A stretch of 61,871 bases of DNA from CAYJBH01 sp964370605 (GCA_964370605.1 CAYJJX010000014.1:1-61871), one strand, 5' to 3'. Shown: positions 52,118-60,490, numbered from the stretch's first letter. Translations and numbers: made by a program. Notes: generated by a model not told the origin, from the letters alone.

Positions 52118-52243
52118 TACTTTAATTGTAAAATCGTACACTTAAATAACAACAATGTGATTAAATTGTGACAAATTACACATGCTGTATTAAAAAAACA
52201 AGACAACTAAAAATTATCACAGTTCACTCGATCGTTGTAAACC

Positions 52244-52256
52244 GTTTGAATCAAAC
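52244..52256. promoter_or_regulatory. Small palindrome upstream of the plus-strand operon
   Basis: GTTTGA-A-TCAAAC lies about 70 bases upstream of the -35 element of the plus-strand promoter. It may be an operator, but it does not match the regulator operator at 52076-52100. The rest of 52118-52323 is AT-rich without recognisable features. Confidence 0.3.
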
Positions 52257-52323
52257 ACTTTGCAGGCTTTTTGGGCAGATGCTTTATTGCGGTTTGTTTG
52301 CGTCAAAATCTTGTTTTTTTGGT

Positions 52324-52352
52324 TTGACAAGGCATGTTTGTTTTGATATACT
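52324..52352 (+). promoter_or_regulatory. Promoter of the plus-strand sialidase/UroD-like operon
   Basis: TTGACA (52324-52329) and TATACT (52347-52352) with a 17-base spacer; the start codon lies about 60 bases past the predicted start. Confidence 0.85.
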
Positions 52353-52417
52353 GCAGCTGTGCAAAGCAAATTTTGTACATTTCGCTATTAATAATGTGTT
52401 TATAACAGGAGGCAAGC

Positions 52418-53482
52418 ATGGGCATGGTGGAAAGTTGTATTGTCGAGGAATACGGCAAAAACGGATACGGTTCTTTTAGGATTCCCGGAATTGTAGTAAC
52501 GGCGAAAAACACAGTTATAATTTACTATGAAATGCGTTCTAGTGCATCGGACGATTGGAGCACCAAGGCAATCGGAATGAAGCGAAGTACCGATGGCGGC
52601 AAAACCTTCTCAGAAAGAAGCACAATCGCCACATGTGAAAAGACTATAGTCAACAATCCTGTCATGATAGCCACCCAAGACGGCAAGGTGCATTTCTTAT
52701 GGCAAGAGGACTATCGCCTTCCGTTTTACAGTGTTAGCTGTGACGATGGACTTACTTTTTCAAAGCCTAAAAGCTTGTTGTCGACAATTGAAAAGTTTCG
52801 TGAACTGCGCGATTGGTCGCTGTATGCCTTTGGGCCGGGACATGGGATTGAACTGACAAACGGTCGTTTGGTGGTGCCAATTTGGCTCGCCTATGGCAAA
52901 GGCAATGATCATTTTCCCACATACATCAGCACCATCGTCAGCGATGATGGAGGCGAGAACTGGGATATTGGTGAGGCGATATATGGCGGCGACAATAAGG
53001 AAGATGCGTTTGTAAGCCCCAACGAAACACAGGCGGTAGAACTGAGTGACGGAAGTGTAATGTTGAACATACGGCACAACGGAACCACCTATTTCAGATA
53101 TGTCAGCGTTTCTTCCGATGGAGCAAACGGCTTTTCGATGCCGACTCCCGACAGGCAACTGCCTGACTCGATCTGCTTCGGCAGTCTCGTTCGAGCTGGA
53201 TCTGACATTGCGTTTGTGAACTGCGCAAACCGAGAAAATGCACGCGAACATGGATGGGCACCGCGGCAGAACCTTGTCATAAGGTTGAGTAGCGACGATG
53301 CAAAGAGTTGGGAGCACTCTCGCCAACTTGCGCAGGTGGGCGGATATGCCGACATTGCGTATTCCGAAAAAGATGAAAAAATTCTTTGTTTTTATGAGCA
53401 TGAAAATCCGGAGGGCAACAGAGATCCAAGAGAGCTTATCGTTGCTCGATTTGATAAAGAATGGGTATCAAAAGGGGAGTAG
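52418..53482 (+). CDS. Exo-sialidase family protein, cytoplasmic
   Basis: 354 residues. The N-terminal YGSFRIPGIVVT contains the FRIP motif (Phe20-Pro23) whose Arg binds the sialic acid carboxylate. Asp-boxes follow: STDGGKTF, SCDDGLTF, SDDGGENW and SSDDAKSW. FVSPNETQAVELSDGSVMLNIRHNG carries the conserved Glu region. The size is that of a minimal GH33-like propeller. No signal peptide is present, so the substrate must be imported first, which fits the neighbouring ABC importer. AGGAGG is five bases from the ATG. The UroD-like gene begins three bases after its stop. Confidence 0.85.
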   Translation: MGMVESCIVEEYGKNGYGSFRIPGIVVTAKNTVIIYYEMRSSASDDWSTKAIGMKRSTDGGKTFSERSTIATCEKTIVNNPVMIATQDGKVHFLWQEDYRLPFYSVSCDDGLTFSKPKSLLSTIEKFRELRDWSLYAFGPGHGIELTNGRLVVPIWLAYGKGNDHFPTYISTIVSDDGGENWDIGEAIYGGDNKEDAFVSPNETQAVELSDGSVMLNIRHNGTTYFRYVSVSSDGANGFSMPTPDRQLPDSICFGSLVRAGSDIAFVNCANRENAREHGWAPRQNLVIRLSSDDAKSWEHSRQLAQVGGYADIAYSEKDEKILCFYEHENPEGNRDPRELIVARFDKEWVSKGE

Positions 53483-53484
53483 TT

Positions 53485-54561
53485 TTGAATTCAAGAGAAC
53501 GATTTGTTAATTATGTCAACGGTAAAAGTACCGATCGAATTCCCTTTGTTTCAGACGGGCTATGGAAAGAAACTGTTGTTCGTTGGCAGAACGAAGGCAT
53601 GGAAAAAGATCACGATTTCGGTTATGACTTCACTTTTGAGCAGTCTTGGGGTGCGCTCGGCGTCAACTACGGATACCTACCCCCTTATTGTGAAGATGTG
53701 ATTGAGGATCGCGGCGATACGGTACTTGTGACCGACAGGTATGGTATAAAAAAGCTGGAGTTCAAAAACGGCAGTTCCATGCCGATGTTCGTTTCTTTTC
53801 CGCTTGAGGACAGTGAAAAAGACTGGCCTGTCTTGCGTGAAAAGCTCAGTTTCAACGGCTGCGGTCGTTTTGCGGAAAATTGGAAGTCAACCGCAGAGCA
53901 AGCAGTGGAAAAAGGGATACCGATCACCCTCGGGCAAAGTCATCTTTGCGGCTTTTTCAGCCTCTTGCGTGAAATGGCAGGCGATAGATGTTATTACATG
54001 TTTTATGACGAGCCGGAATTGGTACATGAGATTATGGAGTTCCAAAAAAATCGCATAATCGGATACATCGAAACCGTTACGGCTCAGATTGCTGTCGACA
54101 GGCTGTTTATATGGGAGGATATGTGCTATAATCATGGGCCACTCATATCGCCCGAAACTTTCAAAGAGTTTCTGTTGAAGCCTTATACCGAGGTAGTCAA
54201 CGCCGCAAAAAAGAATAAGATACCTATAGTTGACGTAGATTCTGACGGCAACACTTTTAAACTCATGCCGTTATGGCTCGAGGCGGGTATCAATCTTTTT
54301 CATCCGTTTGAGGTGGCGGCCGGAATGGATGTCAACGAAGTGCGCAAAGAGTTCGGAACTGATTTTGCCATACGCGGTGGTGTGGATAAGAGGCCGCTTG
54401 CCTTTGGAAAAGATGCTATCGATGCCGAGCTGGATCGTTTGTTGCCGGTTATCGAAAAAGGAAGATATATTCCCCACATTGATCATTCTGTTCCGCCAAA
54501 TGTTTCGTTTGAAAATTATCTTTATTATCTTGAACAGCTGAAAGCAATTCTTGGGTTTTAA
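53485..54561 (+). CDS. Uroporphyrinogen-decarboxylase-superfamily protein (DSDG type)
   Basis: 358 residues from a TTG with AGGGGA six bases upstream. The N-terminus NSRERFVNYVNGKSTDRIPF is typical of UroD-like catabolic proteins. In place of the HxC zinc motif the barrel strand reads IVDVDSDGN. The C-terminus has AIRGGVDKRPLAFGKDAIDAELDRLLPVIEKGRYIPHIDHSVPPNVSFENY, a conserved block of this subfamily. Members are common in carbohydrate operons of Clostridia and are not heme enzymes; the reaction is unknown. It is coupled to the sialidase gene. Confidence 0.82.
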   Translation: MNSRERFVNYVNGKSTDRIPFVSDGLWKETVVRWQNEGMEKDHDFGYDFTFEQSWGALGVNYGYLPPYCEDVIEDRGDTVLVTDRYGIKKLEFKNGSSMPMFVSFPLEDSEKDWPVLREKLSFNGCGRFAENWKSTAEQAVEKGIPITLGQSHLCGFFSLLREMAGDRCYYMFYDEPELVHEIMEFQKNRIIGYIETVTAQIAVDRLFIWEDMCYNHGPLISPETFKEFLLKPYTEVVNAAKKNKIPIVDVDSDGNTFKLMPLWLEAGINLFHPFEVAAGMDVNEVRKEFGTDFAIRGGVDKRPLAFGKDAIDAELDRLLPVIEKGRYIPHIDHSVPPNVSFENYLYYLEQLKAILGF

Positions 54562-54658
54562 GGTTTCTTATTGCCGACAAAAAGGTTGTGTTTAGGTGCG
54601 TTTATCTTGCGAGTTTTACGATGATTAACTGTTAAGGTAAATACTAGGAGAAAAATTG

Positions 54659-55735
54659 ATGACAAAACGTGAAATCGTTCTTGCTGCAATACAACAACAA
54701 GACACCGGCGGGAAAATACCTTGCGATTTTCAGGCGACAGAGACGGTGCTGGAAAGGTTGTACAAGCACTATGGCGCTAAAACCTATCGTGAACTTTTGG
54801 ACTGTCTGGGCAGCTATATTGTCGATATCAGAGGTGTGGTTGACCCGATTTGGGTAGCCGATCACCCGAAGCAACAACTGTTGGAAAACGGAGTCGTACA
54901 AAACTTTCTTGGCTGGCAGATGCAAGACCAAGACACAGTACACGGAAAGATGCGTGAGCACTGCGGATATATTCTCAGCGAGTGTGACAGCATTGAAGAG
55001 ATGGAAAAATTCAACTGGATGAAAACCGAGTGGTTTGATTTTTCCAATATCGAAGCAGATCTTGAAGAGTATGAAGGGCTTGCGGTTATGGTGTCGGGTG
55101 CGAGCGTTTATACACATGCCGGTTTGATTCGAGGAATGGAACCGCTAATGTGCGATATGGTCGTCGAGCCGGAACTTGCCCATTATATTTTAGACAAGTA
55201 TGTTGATTTTTATGTCGAATATTTCGACAAGTTATTTGCCGCCGCAAACGGCAGGATTGATATCCTGCGCATGACCGACGACCTTGGCATGCAGGATCGG
55301 CTTCTTATAAGCGAAGAGTTGTTTTTGAAATACATGACAGGCAATATAAAAAAATTGTGTGACGTTGCCCATAAGCATGGTGTAAAAGTTTTGTTTCACT
55401 CTTGTGGTGCAATAGAACCGCTGATACCACATATAATCAATACCACCGCCGATATACTGGATCCGTTGCAACCGGCGGCAAAAGGCATGCAGCCTGAGGT
55501 GATAGCAGAAAAATATCTAGGGAAAATATGTTTACATGGCGGTGTCGATACCCAGTATACTTTGCCACAGGGTTCACCAAAAGATGTCGAGAACGAGGTG
55601 CTTGAACGGATAAAAGTTTATGGAAAAAGTAAAACCGGTTACATTATAGCGCCGAGTCACAGCCTTCAGCCCGATGTATCTGTCGAAAACATCGTTGCAA
55701 TGTACGACACCATAAAAAGACATAACGGCGAATAA
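54659..55735 (+). CDS. Uroporphyrinogen-decarboxylase-superfamily protein (HxC methyltransferase type)
   Basis: 358 residues from ATG 54659, AGGAG eight bases upstream. The barrel has VLFHSCGAIEPLIPHIINTTADILDPLQPAAKGM, the HSCG motif that coordinates zinc in MtaA/MtbA-type methyltransferases. The C-terminal block LHGGVDTQYTLPQGSPKDVENEVLERI and YIIAPSHSLQPDVSVENIVAMYD is well conserved. Such enzymes move methyl groups between corrinoid proteins and thiols, but no corrinoid protein is in the window. It lies 97 bases after the previous UroD-like gene, probably in one operon. Confidence 0.82.
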   Translation: MTKREIVLAAIQQQDTGGKIPCDFQATETVLERLYKHYGAKTYRELLDCLGSYIVDIRGVVDPIWVADHPKQQLLENGVVQNFLGWQMQDQDTVHGKMREHCGYILSECDSIEEMEKFNWMKTEWFDFSNIEADLEEYEGLAVMVSGASVYTHAGLIRGMEPLMCDMVVEPELAHYILDKYVDFYVEYFDKLFAAANGRIDILRMTDDLGMQDRLLISEELFLKYMTGNIKKLCDVAHKHGVKVLFHSCGAIEPLIPHIINTTADILDPLQPAAKGMQPEVIAEKYLGKICLHGGVDTQYTLPQGSPKDVENEVLERIKVYGKSKTGYIIAPSHSLQPDVSVENIVAMYDTIKRHNGE

Positions 55736-55790
55736 ATATATGGTTTGAATTATCACATCATTTTATTTGAACCTCGTTAGTAATAAATAT

Positions 55791-55819
55791 TTGACGATAA
55801 GGCTCAAAGCGAGTATAAT
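55791..55819 (+). promoter_or_regulatory. Promoter of the YdcF-family gene
   Basis: TTGACG (55791-55796) and TATAAT (55814-55819) with a 17-base spacer, about 48 bases before the chosen start codon. Confidence 0.8.
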
Positions 55820-55866
55820 TTGTAATATCATATCACAAAATGGTTGTACCGATACTCGGAGAGATG

Positions 55867-56610
55867 ATGTCGAAACGAAAAAAAGTATTTAAGATATTGA
55901 AGATTGCGCTCTGTGCCATAGCGCTTTTGTTTGGGGTGTTGCCGATAATATACGGTGCCAATAATATTGGAAACATTCTGCTGTTGGTATACGGCATTTT
56001 GATGCTGGTGGCAATACTTATAAATGGTGACAAACTTCCTGCAAAAATCTTAAACATCGTGATTGCGGTTATAACCGCCATAGGAATCGTTTTTATGGCG
56101 GTATTGTTGTATGTCGCATATTTTAATGGATATGACAAGGATGAGTCGGCGACAGTAGTCGTTATGGGCTGTATGGTTCGAGACGGCAATCCCTCACTCA
56201 TGCTCACCGAGCGGCTGAACGTTGCATATGAAGAGCTATCAGAAAACCCTGATTACTCCTGCATAGTTTCCGGTGGCCTGACATCGGGTGAGCCGATGTC
56301 GGAGGCCGAGGTGATGAAAACGTATCTTGTGTCGCTTGGAATAGATTCCGAGAGAATTTATGTCGAGGATCAATCTACAAGCACACTGGAAAACATAAAC
56401 TATTCGACCGAAATAATAGAAGATGAAAGCTTACCGAGCAACATAATAATTGCAACAGATGGCTTTCATCAATTTCGATCGGTATATTATTCAAATCTGC
56501 ACGGCTACGATGCGAGCTCGGTCAGTAGCATCTCGGCAACCGGTCTGGTGCCGGGTTACTATATCCGAGAAATGCTGGCGATACTGCATATGATTTTTTT
56601 AGGTAGTTGA
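55867..56610 (+). CDS. YdcF family (DUF218) membrane protein
   Basis: 247 residues from ATG 55867, with GGAGAG a few bases upstream; an ATG at 55840 has no site. Three hydrophobic spans occupy the first 95 residues. The DUF218 domain follows, with VVVMGCMVRDGNPSLMLTERLNVAYEEL, IVSGGLTSGEPMSEAEVMKTYLVSLGI, ERIYVEDQSTSTLENI and NIIIATDGFHQFRS. Relatives SanA and YdcF affect envelope barrier function; the chemistry is not known. Single gene with its own promoter. Confidence 0.88.
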   Translation: MSKRKKVFKILKIALCAIALLFGVLPIIYGANNIGNILLLVYGILMLVAILINGDKLPAKILNIVIAVITAIGIVFMAVLLYVAYFNGYDKDESATVVVMGCMVRDGNPSLMLTERLNVAYEELSENPDYSCIVSGGLTSGEPMSEAEVMKTYLVSLGIDSERIYVEDQSTSTLENINYSTEIIEDESLPSNIIIATDGFHQFRSVYYSNLHGYDASSVSSISATGLVPGYYIREMLAILHMIFLGS

Positions 56611-56728
56611 CCCATTTATTTGCAGTTTGATCTCAAAATATAACAAAAAAGCAACGGCATAACCGCATACTTGTATATTGATTTAGCACAACTTGAAAAA
56701 GTAGCAGATAATGATGAGTTTTTAGTTT

Positions 56729-56742
56729 TATTATGTTAAAAT
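56729..56742 (+). promoter_or_regulatory. Extended -10 promoter of the duplicated-domain lipoprotein
   Basis: TG-T-TAAAAT (TAAAAT at 56737-56742) is an extended -10 without a clear -35. Transcription would start near 56749, leaving a leader of about 135 bases. Confidence 0.5.
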
Positions 56743-56767
56743 ACAGAACATAAACTATATCCAAATC

Positions 56768-56817
56768 AATCCGAACGAATCAAGACAGATAGGCCCTGTC
56801 GGCGATGGGTTCGGATT
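56768..56817 (+). promoter_or_regulatory. Structured 5' leader hairpin
   Basis: Outer arms AATCCGAAC (56768-56776) and GTTCGGATT (56809-56817) enclose an inner stem GACAG (56784-56788) / CTGTC (56796-56800) with loop ATAGGCC and asymmetric internal loops. It sits in the leader of the following lipoprotein gene, about 65 bases before the start codon, and is not followed by a U-run. It could be a protein-binding or ligand-binding leader; no known riboswitch family is recognised. Confidence 0.45.
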
Positions 56818-56884
56818 ATCCGTTCTCAACCCCTTTTCACAGTGCATCTCAATTGCGGTTTATTCGTTTTTAAAAGGAGTTATC

Positions 56885-58960
56885 ATGAAAAACAAGGTGA
56901 TTTTTTTGTTGATTGCCACGCTGTTATTGTCTTTTACAGCCTGTTCAGACTCTCTTGAAGGCAGTATGCAAGATGTGTTATCTTCTGTTTCCGACAATCA
57001 ACCGTTGGACGGCGGTAGCGGCGATGTTGATTACAGCGCGTATGCGCAGCTTCTCACCGAAAACATGGAGGAGTACGGTGGTTTTATAGTAGAAGAAACA
57101 TATGCACCGGATTTGTATTACAACACTGCCGGTCTATGCTATGCAAACCTTATAGATTTTGACAATAACGGCATCATGGAGCTTGTCACCGTCACAGTAA
57201 AGGATGAAAATAATTCAATCGAGAACGGTCAAAGTGCAATAGATTTGTACTATAGCGAGGATTACGATCTGCAAAGCCTTGTCAACGTATATACACTTTC
57301 TTCAGAAAATGAAGTCGTTTTGTTCGGCAGTTTTTATCCGAGTTCTCACGGGAACGGCGGTGTTAGGTTCGGTGTTGAATATTCGCTCGACGATTCCCAT
57401 ACCTATCTGCTGGAAAGCTTTCGCAGTGATTTTGAGACTGTGACATACTATGAGTTGCAAAATGGCGCCTCCCTTGTAGAGGTTGCGCTCACCGAAAGCA
57501 GTTTTAATTATGAAAGTGACAGCTTTGAGGGTGCGGTAAACGGCGAAGTTGTTTATGACCTTGAACTGTTCACCGGTTGGGTAGAAGAGTTGTACGGTGA
57601 GACACTGTTCCATCCGATCAGCTGGCTTACCGAAGAGGAGCTCGCCGAGCTCAAAGCGATAAACGAAGCGACCTACAATTATTTGGGAGTAAATCTTGCG
57701 AGCGATACCGATTCCGGCAGCGCAGTGGATATCGCAAACCCGCTTAACATCGATTACAGCCCCTATTCTGCATTGATAGAAGCATACACACTCGATTACA
57801 ACATAACGAATATAAGTGCAACCGACTATGAAATAACCGGAATTACGTTCGATTATACCCATCCCAGTTCGCCGGACGACAGTATGCTTGATGCCAGCGG
57901 TTTTTGCTATGCTAATTTAGTAGACCTTGACAATAACGGAGTTTTGGAGCTTGTTTTGATCGCATATGATCATCAAGAATGGGATTCCGAAGAGTATGTA
58001 ATATACGGAGATACTGTCAAGCTTGGGCTGCTTGAAAACCCCGACATAGTAAAGATATACACCATTTTGCCCGAAACGGGTCTTCACTTCCTCGGCAGTA
58101 TGGAGGTGTCATATTTGAACATGCCGGTGTCAATGAATTACGGAATTGAATATGCCGTCTCGGACGACAAAACATATATAGTCCATCGCAATTTGTATCA
58201 AATGGGCGACGGAACAATATATTATTACGGACTTTCCGACGAATTTTATTTCGGTCCCGAGGAAATTATTGAAATAGATGTGGAAGGTAATTCTGTTTAT
58301 GGAGACACGCAGTATTCTTTCGAAGAGACGGAGGAACTCATAGAAGGTTTTGGGGAAAGTGAGATTCATCTCCTTGAAAACCTGAACGATACCTATTTGG
58401 CAGAACTTGAAGCTGTCAATGAGGCAACCTTTGATTTCTTAGCGAACTATCCTGTTGCCGACTTTGATGATTATAGCGGAACGTATAACGACGGACAATT
58501 CTACTTTTTCGAATACTACTTTCATGATTTGTACCCACCGGAAATTGCGGTAAAGAGCTATTATAGGGCGCTCACCATGCGGGACTACGATACGCTTTTT
58601 GCTCTTGGCATCAGCGACGAGACGCTCGATCTCATGGAAATGCGGTACAGCCCCGATGATCCGAGACCTTATGTCCCGGGATATATTATATCTAAACTTC
58701 AACTTGTTACGACCGACGCGATAGAAAAACCTGATTTGGCGGCAGATATTGAAAATTATATAGCCCAAAATGTGCCGAATGGCGAGGCGAGCGTCATGCA
58801 TTGTCGAGTAAACGAGGTCTTGGATCCTCACAAATCCATGCTCGGTTTGCAGGTTGCGGGTGGCATCTATGACACCTATTTCATTCTGTATTCCGATGAT
58901 CCGGACGGGTTGGAATGGAAGATAGCAGAAATATTTGACGAAAAGTTCTACTGGGATTAA
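56885..58960 (+). CDS. Lipoprotein with two copies of a DNNG-containing domain
   Basis: 691 residues. The signal peptide ends in the lipobox FTAC. The protein contains an internal duplication: CYANLIDFDNNGIMELVTV and CYANLVDLDNNGVLELVLIA mark equivalent points about 260 residues apart, each followed by DLYYSED / KLGLLENPD-like, VYTLSSENEVVLFGS / IYTILPETGLHFLGS and EELAELKAINEATYNYLG / DTYLAELEAVNEATFDFLA. The D-x-DNNG-x-x-E loop resembles calcium-binding FG-GAP/EF-like loops. The last 170 residues are a separate domain (PPEIAVKSYYRALTMRDYDTLFALG). I do not recognise a named function. AAAGGAG precedes the ATG. Confidence 0.75.
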   Translation: MKNKVIFLLIATLLLSFTACSDSLEGSMQDVLSSVSDNQPLDGGSGDVDYSAYAQLLTENMEEYGGFIVEETYAPDLYYNTAGLCYANLIDFDNNGIMELVTVTVKDENNSIENGQSAIDLYYSEDYDLQSLVNVYTLSSENEVVLFGSFYPSSHGNGGVRFGVEYSLDDSHTYLLESFRSDFETVTYYELQNGASLVEVALTESSFNYESDSFEGAVNGEVVYDLELFTGWVEELYGETLFHPISWLTEEELAELKAINEATYNYLGVNLASDTDSGSAVDIANPLNIDYSPYSALIEAYTLDYNITNISATDYEITGITFDYTHPSSPDDSMLDASGFCYANLVDLDNNGVLELVLIAYDHQEWDSEEYVIYGDTVKLGLLENPDIVKIYTILPETGLHFLGSMEVSYLNMPVSMNYGIEYAVSDDKTYIVHRNLYQMGDGTIYYYGLSDEFYFGPEEIIEIDVEGNSVYGDTQYSFEETEELIEGFGESEIHLLENLNDTYLAELEAVNEATFDFLANYPVADFDDYSGTYNDGQFYFFEYYFHDLYPPEIAVKSYYRALTMRDYDTLFALGISDETLDLMEMRYSPDDPRPYVPGYIISKLQLVTTDAIEKPDLAADIENYIAQNVPNGEASVMHCRVNEVLDPHKSMLGLQVAGGIYDTYFILYSDDPDGLEWKIAEIFDEKFYWD

Positions 58961-59068
58961 AAAACAGTATACATGTCGATCTCATCGACTCGAATTCGAA
59001 AGACTGGTTATAGAAAAGGCGCTGGACCAAAGCGAAATCGTCCTATCGACAATAAAACTAATACACAA

Positions 59069-59112
59069 AACAAGCAGCACCGAACCGAAACAACCGGTTT
59101 GGTGCTGTTGTT
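59069..59112 (+). terminator. Long hairpin after the duplicated-domain lipoprotein
   Basis: AACAAGCAGCACCGAACCG (59069-59087) pairs almost completely with CGGTTTGGTGCTGTTGTT (59095-59112). The U-run is poor on the plus strand, so it may be a weak terminator or 3' stabiliser. The stretch 59113-59220 shows nothing else. Confidence 0.55.
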
Positions 59113-59226
59113 CGTCGAGCAAAGCTATTACTTTAACGATAAAACTACAATATTCTTTAATCGCAGGTAATTATGCACATATATTTATAGTATTTTTGTG
59201 AATATGGTAAATTTTTTGATAAATCA

Positions 59227-59273
59227 TTGACAAAACCTAAGTAAAGTGCTACTATTTCACTACAACGTTAAAG
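59227..59273 (+). promoter_or_regulatory. Promoter P1 and operator O1 of the LacI-family gene
   Basis: TTGACA (59227-59232) and TACTAT (59250-59255) with a 17-base spacer. The operator-like CTACAACGTTAAAG at 59260-59273 covers the predicted start site. It shares 11 of 14 positions with the second site downstream and has the central CG typical of LacI-family operators. Confidence 0.6.
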
Positions 59274-59296
59274 TAAATCGCTAAGAGCTTGCATTA

Positions 59297-59362
59297 TTGA
59301 CTTCTCTATATAAGCTGTGTTATTATTAAGTATTAAATTATTTTAAACCTTTAACGGTAAAG
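59297..59362 (+). promoter_or_regulatory. Promoter P2 and operator O2 of the LacI-family gene
   Basis: TTGACT (59297-59302) and TATTAT (59321-59326) with an 18-base spacer. CTTTAACGGTAAAG at 59349-59362 is a near-perfect palindrome with a central CG, lying between the -10 and the ribosome-binding site. With O1 it forms a pair 89 bases apart, suitable for repression by looping. Confidence 0.65.
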
Positions 59363-59374
59363 TGTGGAGGAGTT

Positions 59375-60388
59375 ATGGTAACCATCAAGGAGATTGCTTC
59401 AGCGTGTGGGATTTCGGCAACAGCAGTCAGCAAGGCATTACGAGACGAGAGGGATATTTCAAAGCCAACAATAGAACTTGTTAAGAAAACTGCAAAAGAA
59501 CTTGGCTATGTGAAAAACCCTGCCGCTGTCCGATTGAAGACAAATCGCTCTTACAATTTCGGTATTTTACTGGAAGACGGGTTGCATTCAGGACTTACCC
59601 ATGAATTTTTTGCTTCTATACTTAACAGTTTTATAAATGAGGCACGGGAGTTCGGATATACTGCGACTTTTATCGGTGATCGATTTGGCAAAACCACCAT
59701 GAGCTATGTCGACTATATTAAGATGCTCGGGTGTGACGGTTTGATAATTTTGGTTCATCAATTTGAAGAAGACAAGCTACTCGACATTATTTCCAGCAAA
59801 ATTCCGATTGTGATGATCGACTATAGCTACAATGAGTGTAGCAGCGTGAATTCTGATAACGAATATGCGATGCATGAGATGGTGAAATATGCATACGAGA
59901 TGGGACACCGAAAAATTGCTTTTATTCACGGTGAAACCAGTGCGGTGACAAAAATCCGTGTGGCGAGTTTTTATCGAAGTTGCGAACTGCTCGGGATCGA
60001 GGTCAATGAAAACTATGTCAAAGAGGGGACATACCACGATCCGAAATCTGCTGAGAACATCACATATGAATTGCTTGACATGAAAGATCCACCCACATTC
60101 ATTTTTTATCAAGATGACTTTGCATTTATTGGAGGAATGCATGCCTTTGAAAATCGTGATATCACAATCGCAAAAGACATCAGCGTTGCGGGATATGATG
60201 GCATGAATCTTTCTCAGGTGATGAAACCCAGATTGATGACCTGGAAACAGAACACAGTCCAGATGGGCAAAGAGGCGGTGCGCCTTTTGATCGAGGCCGT
60301 GGAAAAGCCAAAGATATATATTCCCCGCTCCATAGAAGTCCGTGGAGAGTTATTAAAAGGAAAAAGCGTCAAAAACCTCAACGAGTAG
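59375..60388 (+). CDS. LacI-family transcriptional regulator
   Basis: 337 residues. The N-terminal helix-turn-helix TIKEIASACGISATAVSKALRDERDIS and the hinge region with GYVKNPAAVRLKT are typical; the effector domain begins YNFGILLEDG and includes DGLIILVHQF, NEYAMHEMVKYAYEMGHRKIAFIHG and ISVAGYDGMNLSQVMKPRLMTWKQN. It binds a sugar and controls transport genes. GGAGG is five bases before the ATG. It lies 102 bases before a substrate-binding lipoprotein gene, its likely target. Confidence 0.94.
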   Translation: MVTIKEIASACGISATAVSKALRDERDISKPTIELVKKTAKELGYVKNPAAVRLKTNRSYNFGILLEDGLHSGLTHEFFASILNSFINEAREFGYTATFIGDRFGKTTMSYVDYIKMLGCDGLIILVHQFEEDKLLDIISSKIPIVMIDYSYNECSSVNSDNEYAMHEMVKYAYEMGHRKIAFIHGETSAVTKIRVASFYRSCELLGIEVNENYVKEGTYHDPKSAENITYELLDMKDPPTFIFYQDDFAFIGGMHAFENRDITIAKDISVAGYDGMNLSQVMKPRLMTWKQNTVQMGKEAVRLLIEAVEKPKIYIPRSIEVRGELLKGKSVKNLNE

Positions 60389-60415
60389 ATAAACATTTTA
60401 ATAGTTTGTATAGAA

Positions 60416-60432
60416 CCGTACCTTTGGTACAG
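60416..60432 (+). other. Small hairpin before the binding-protein gene
   Basis: GTACC-TTT-GGTAC forms a five-bp stem with a three-base loop in the 102-base gap after the LacI-family gene. No promoter is evident in the gap, so the binding-protein gene may be read through from the regulator promoters. Confidence 0.3.
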
Positions 60433-60490
60433 GTGTAGTTAAGGTCGGTCTTATATAGTAATTCAACTTAAAAAACGGAGGAGAAAAACG

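Noticed and set aside
52234..52250. Catabolite-repression (cre) site near TTGTAAACCGTTTGAA
   Set aside because: It is one base too long to fit the cre consensus around the central CG.
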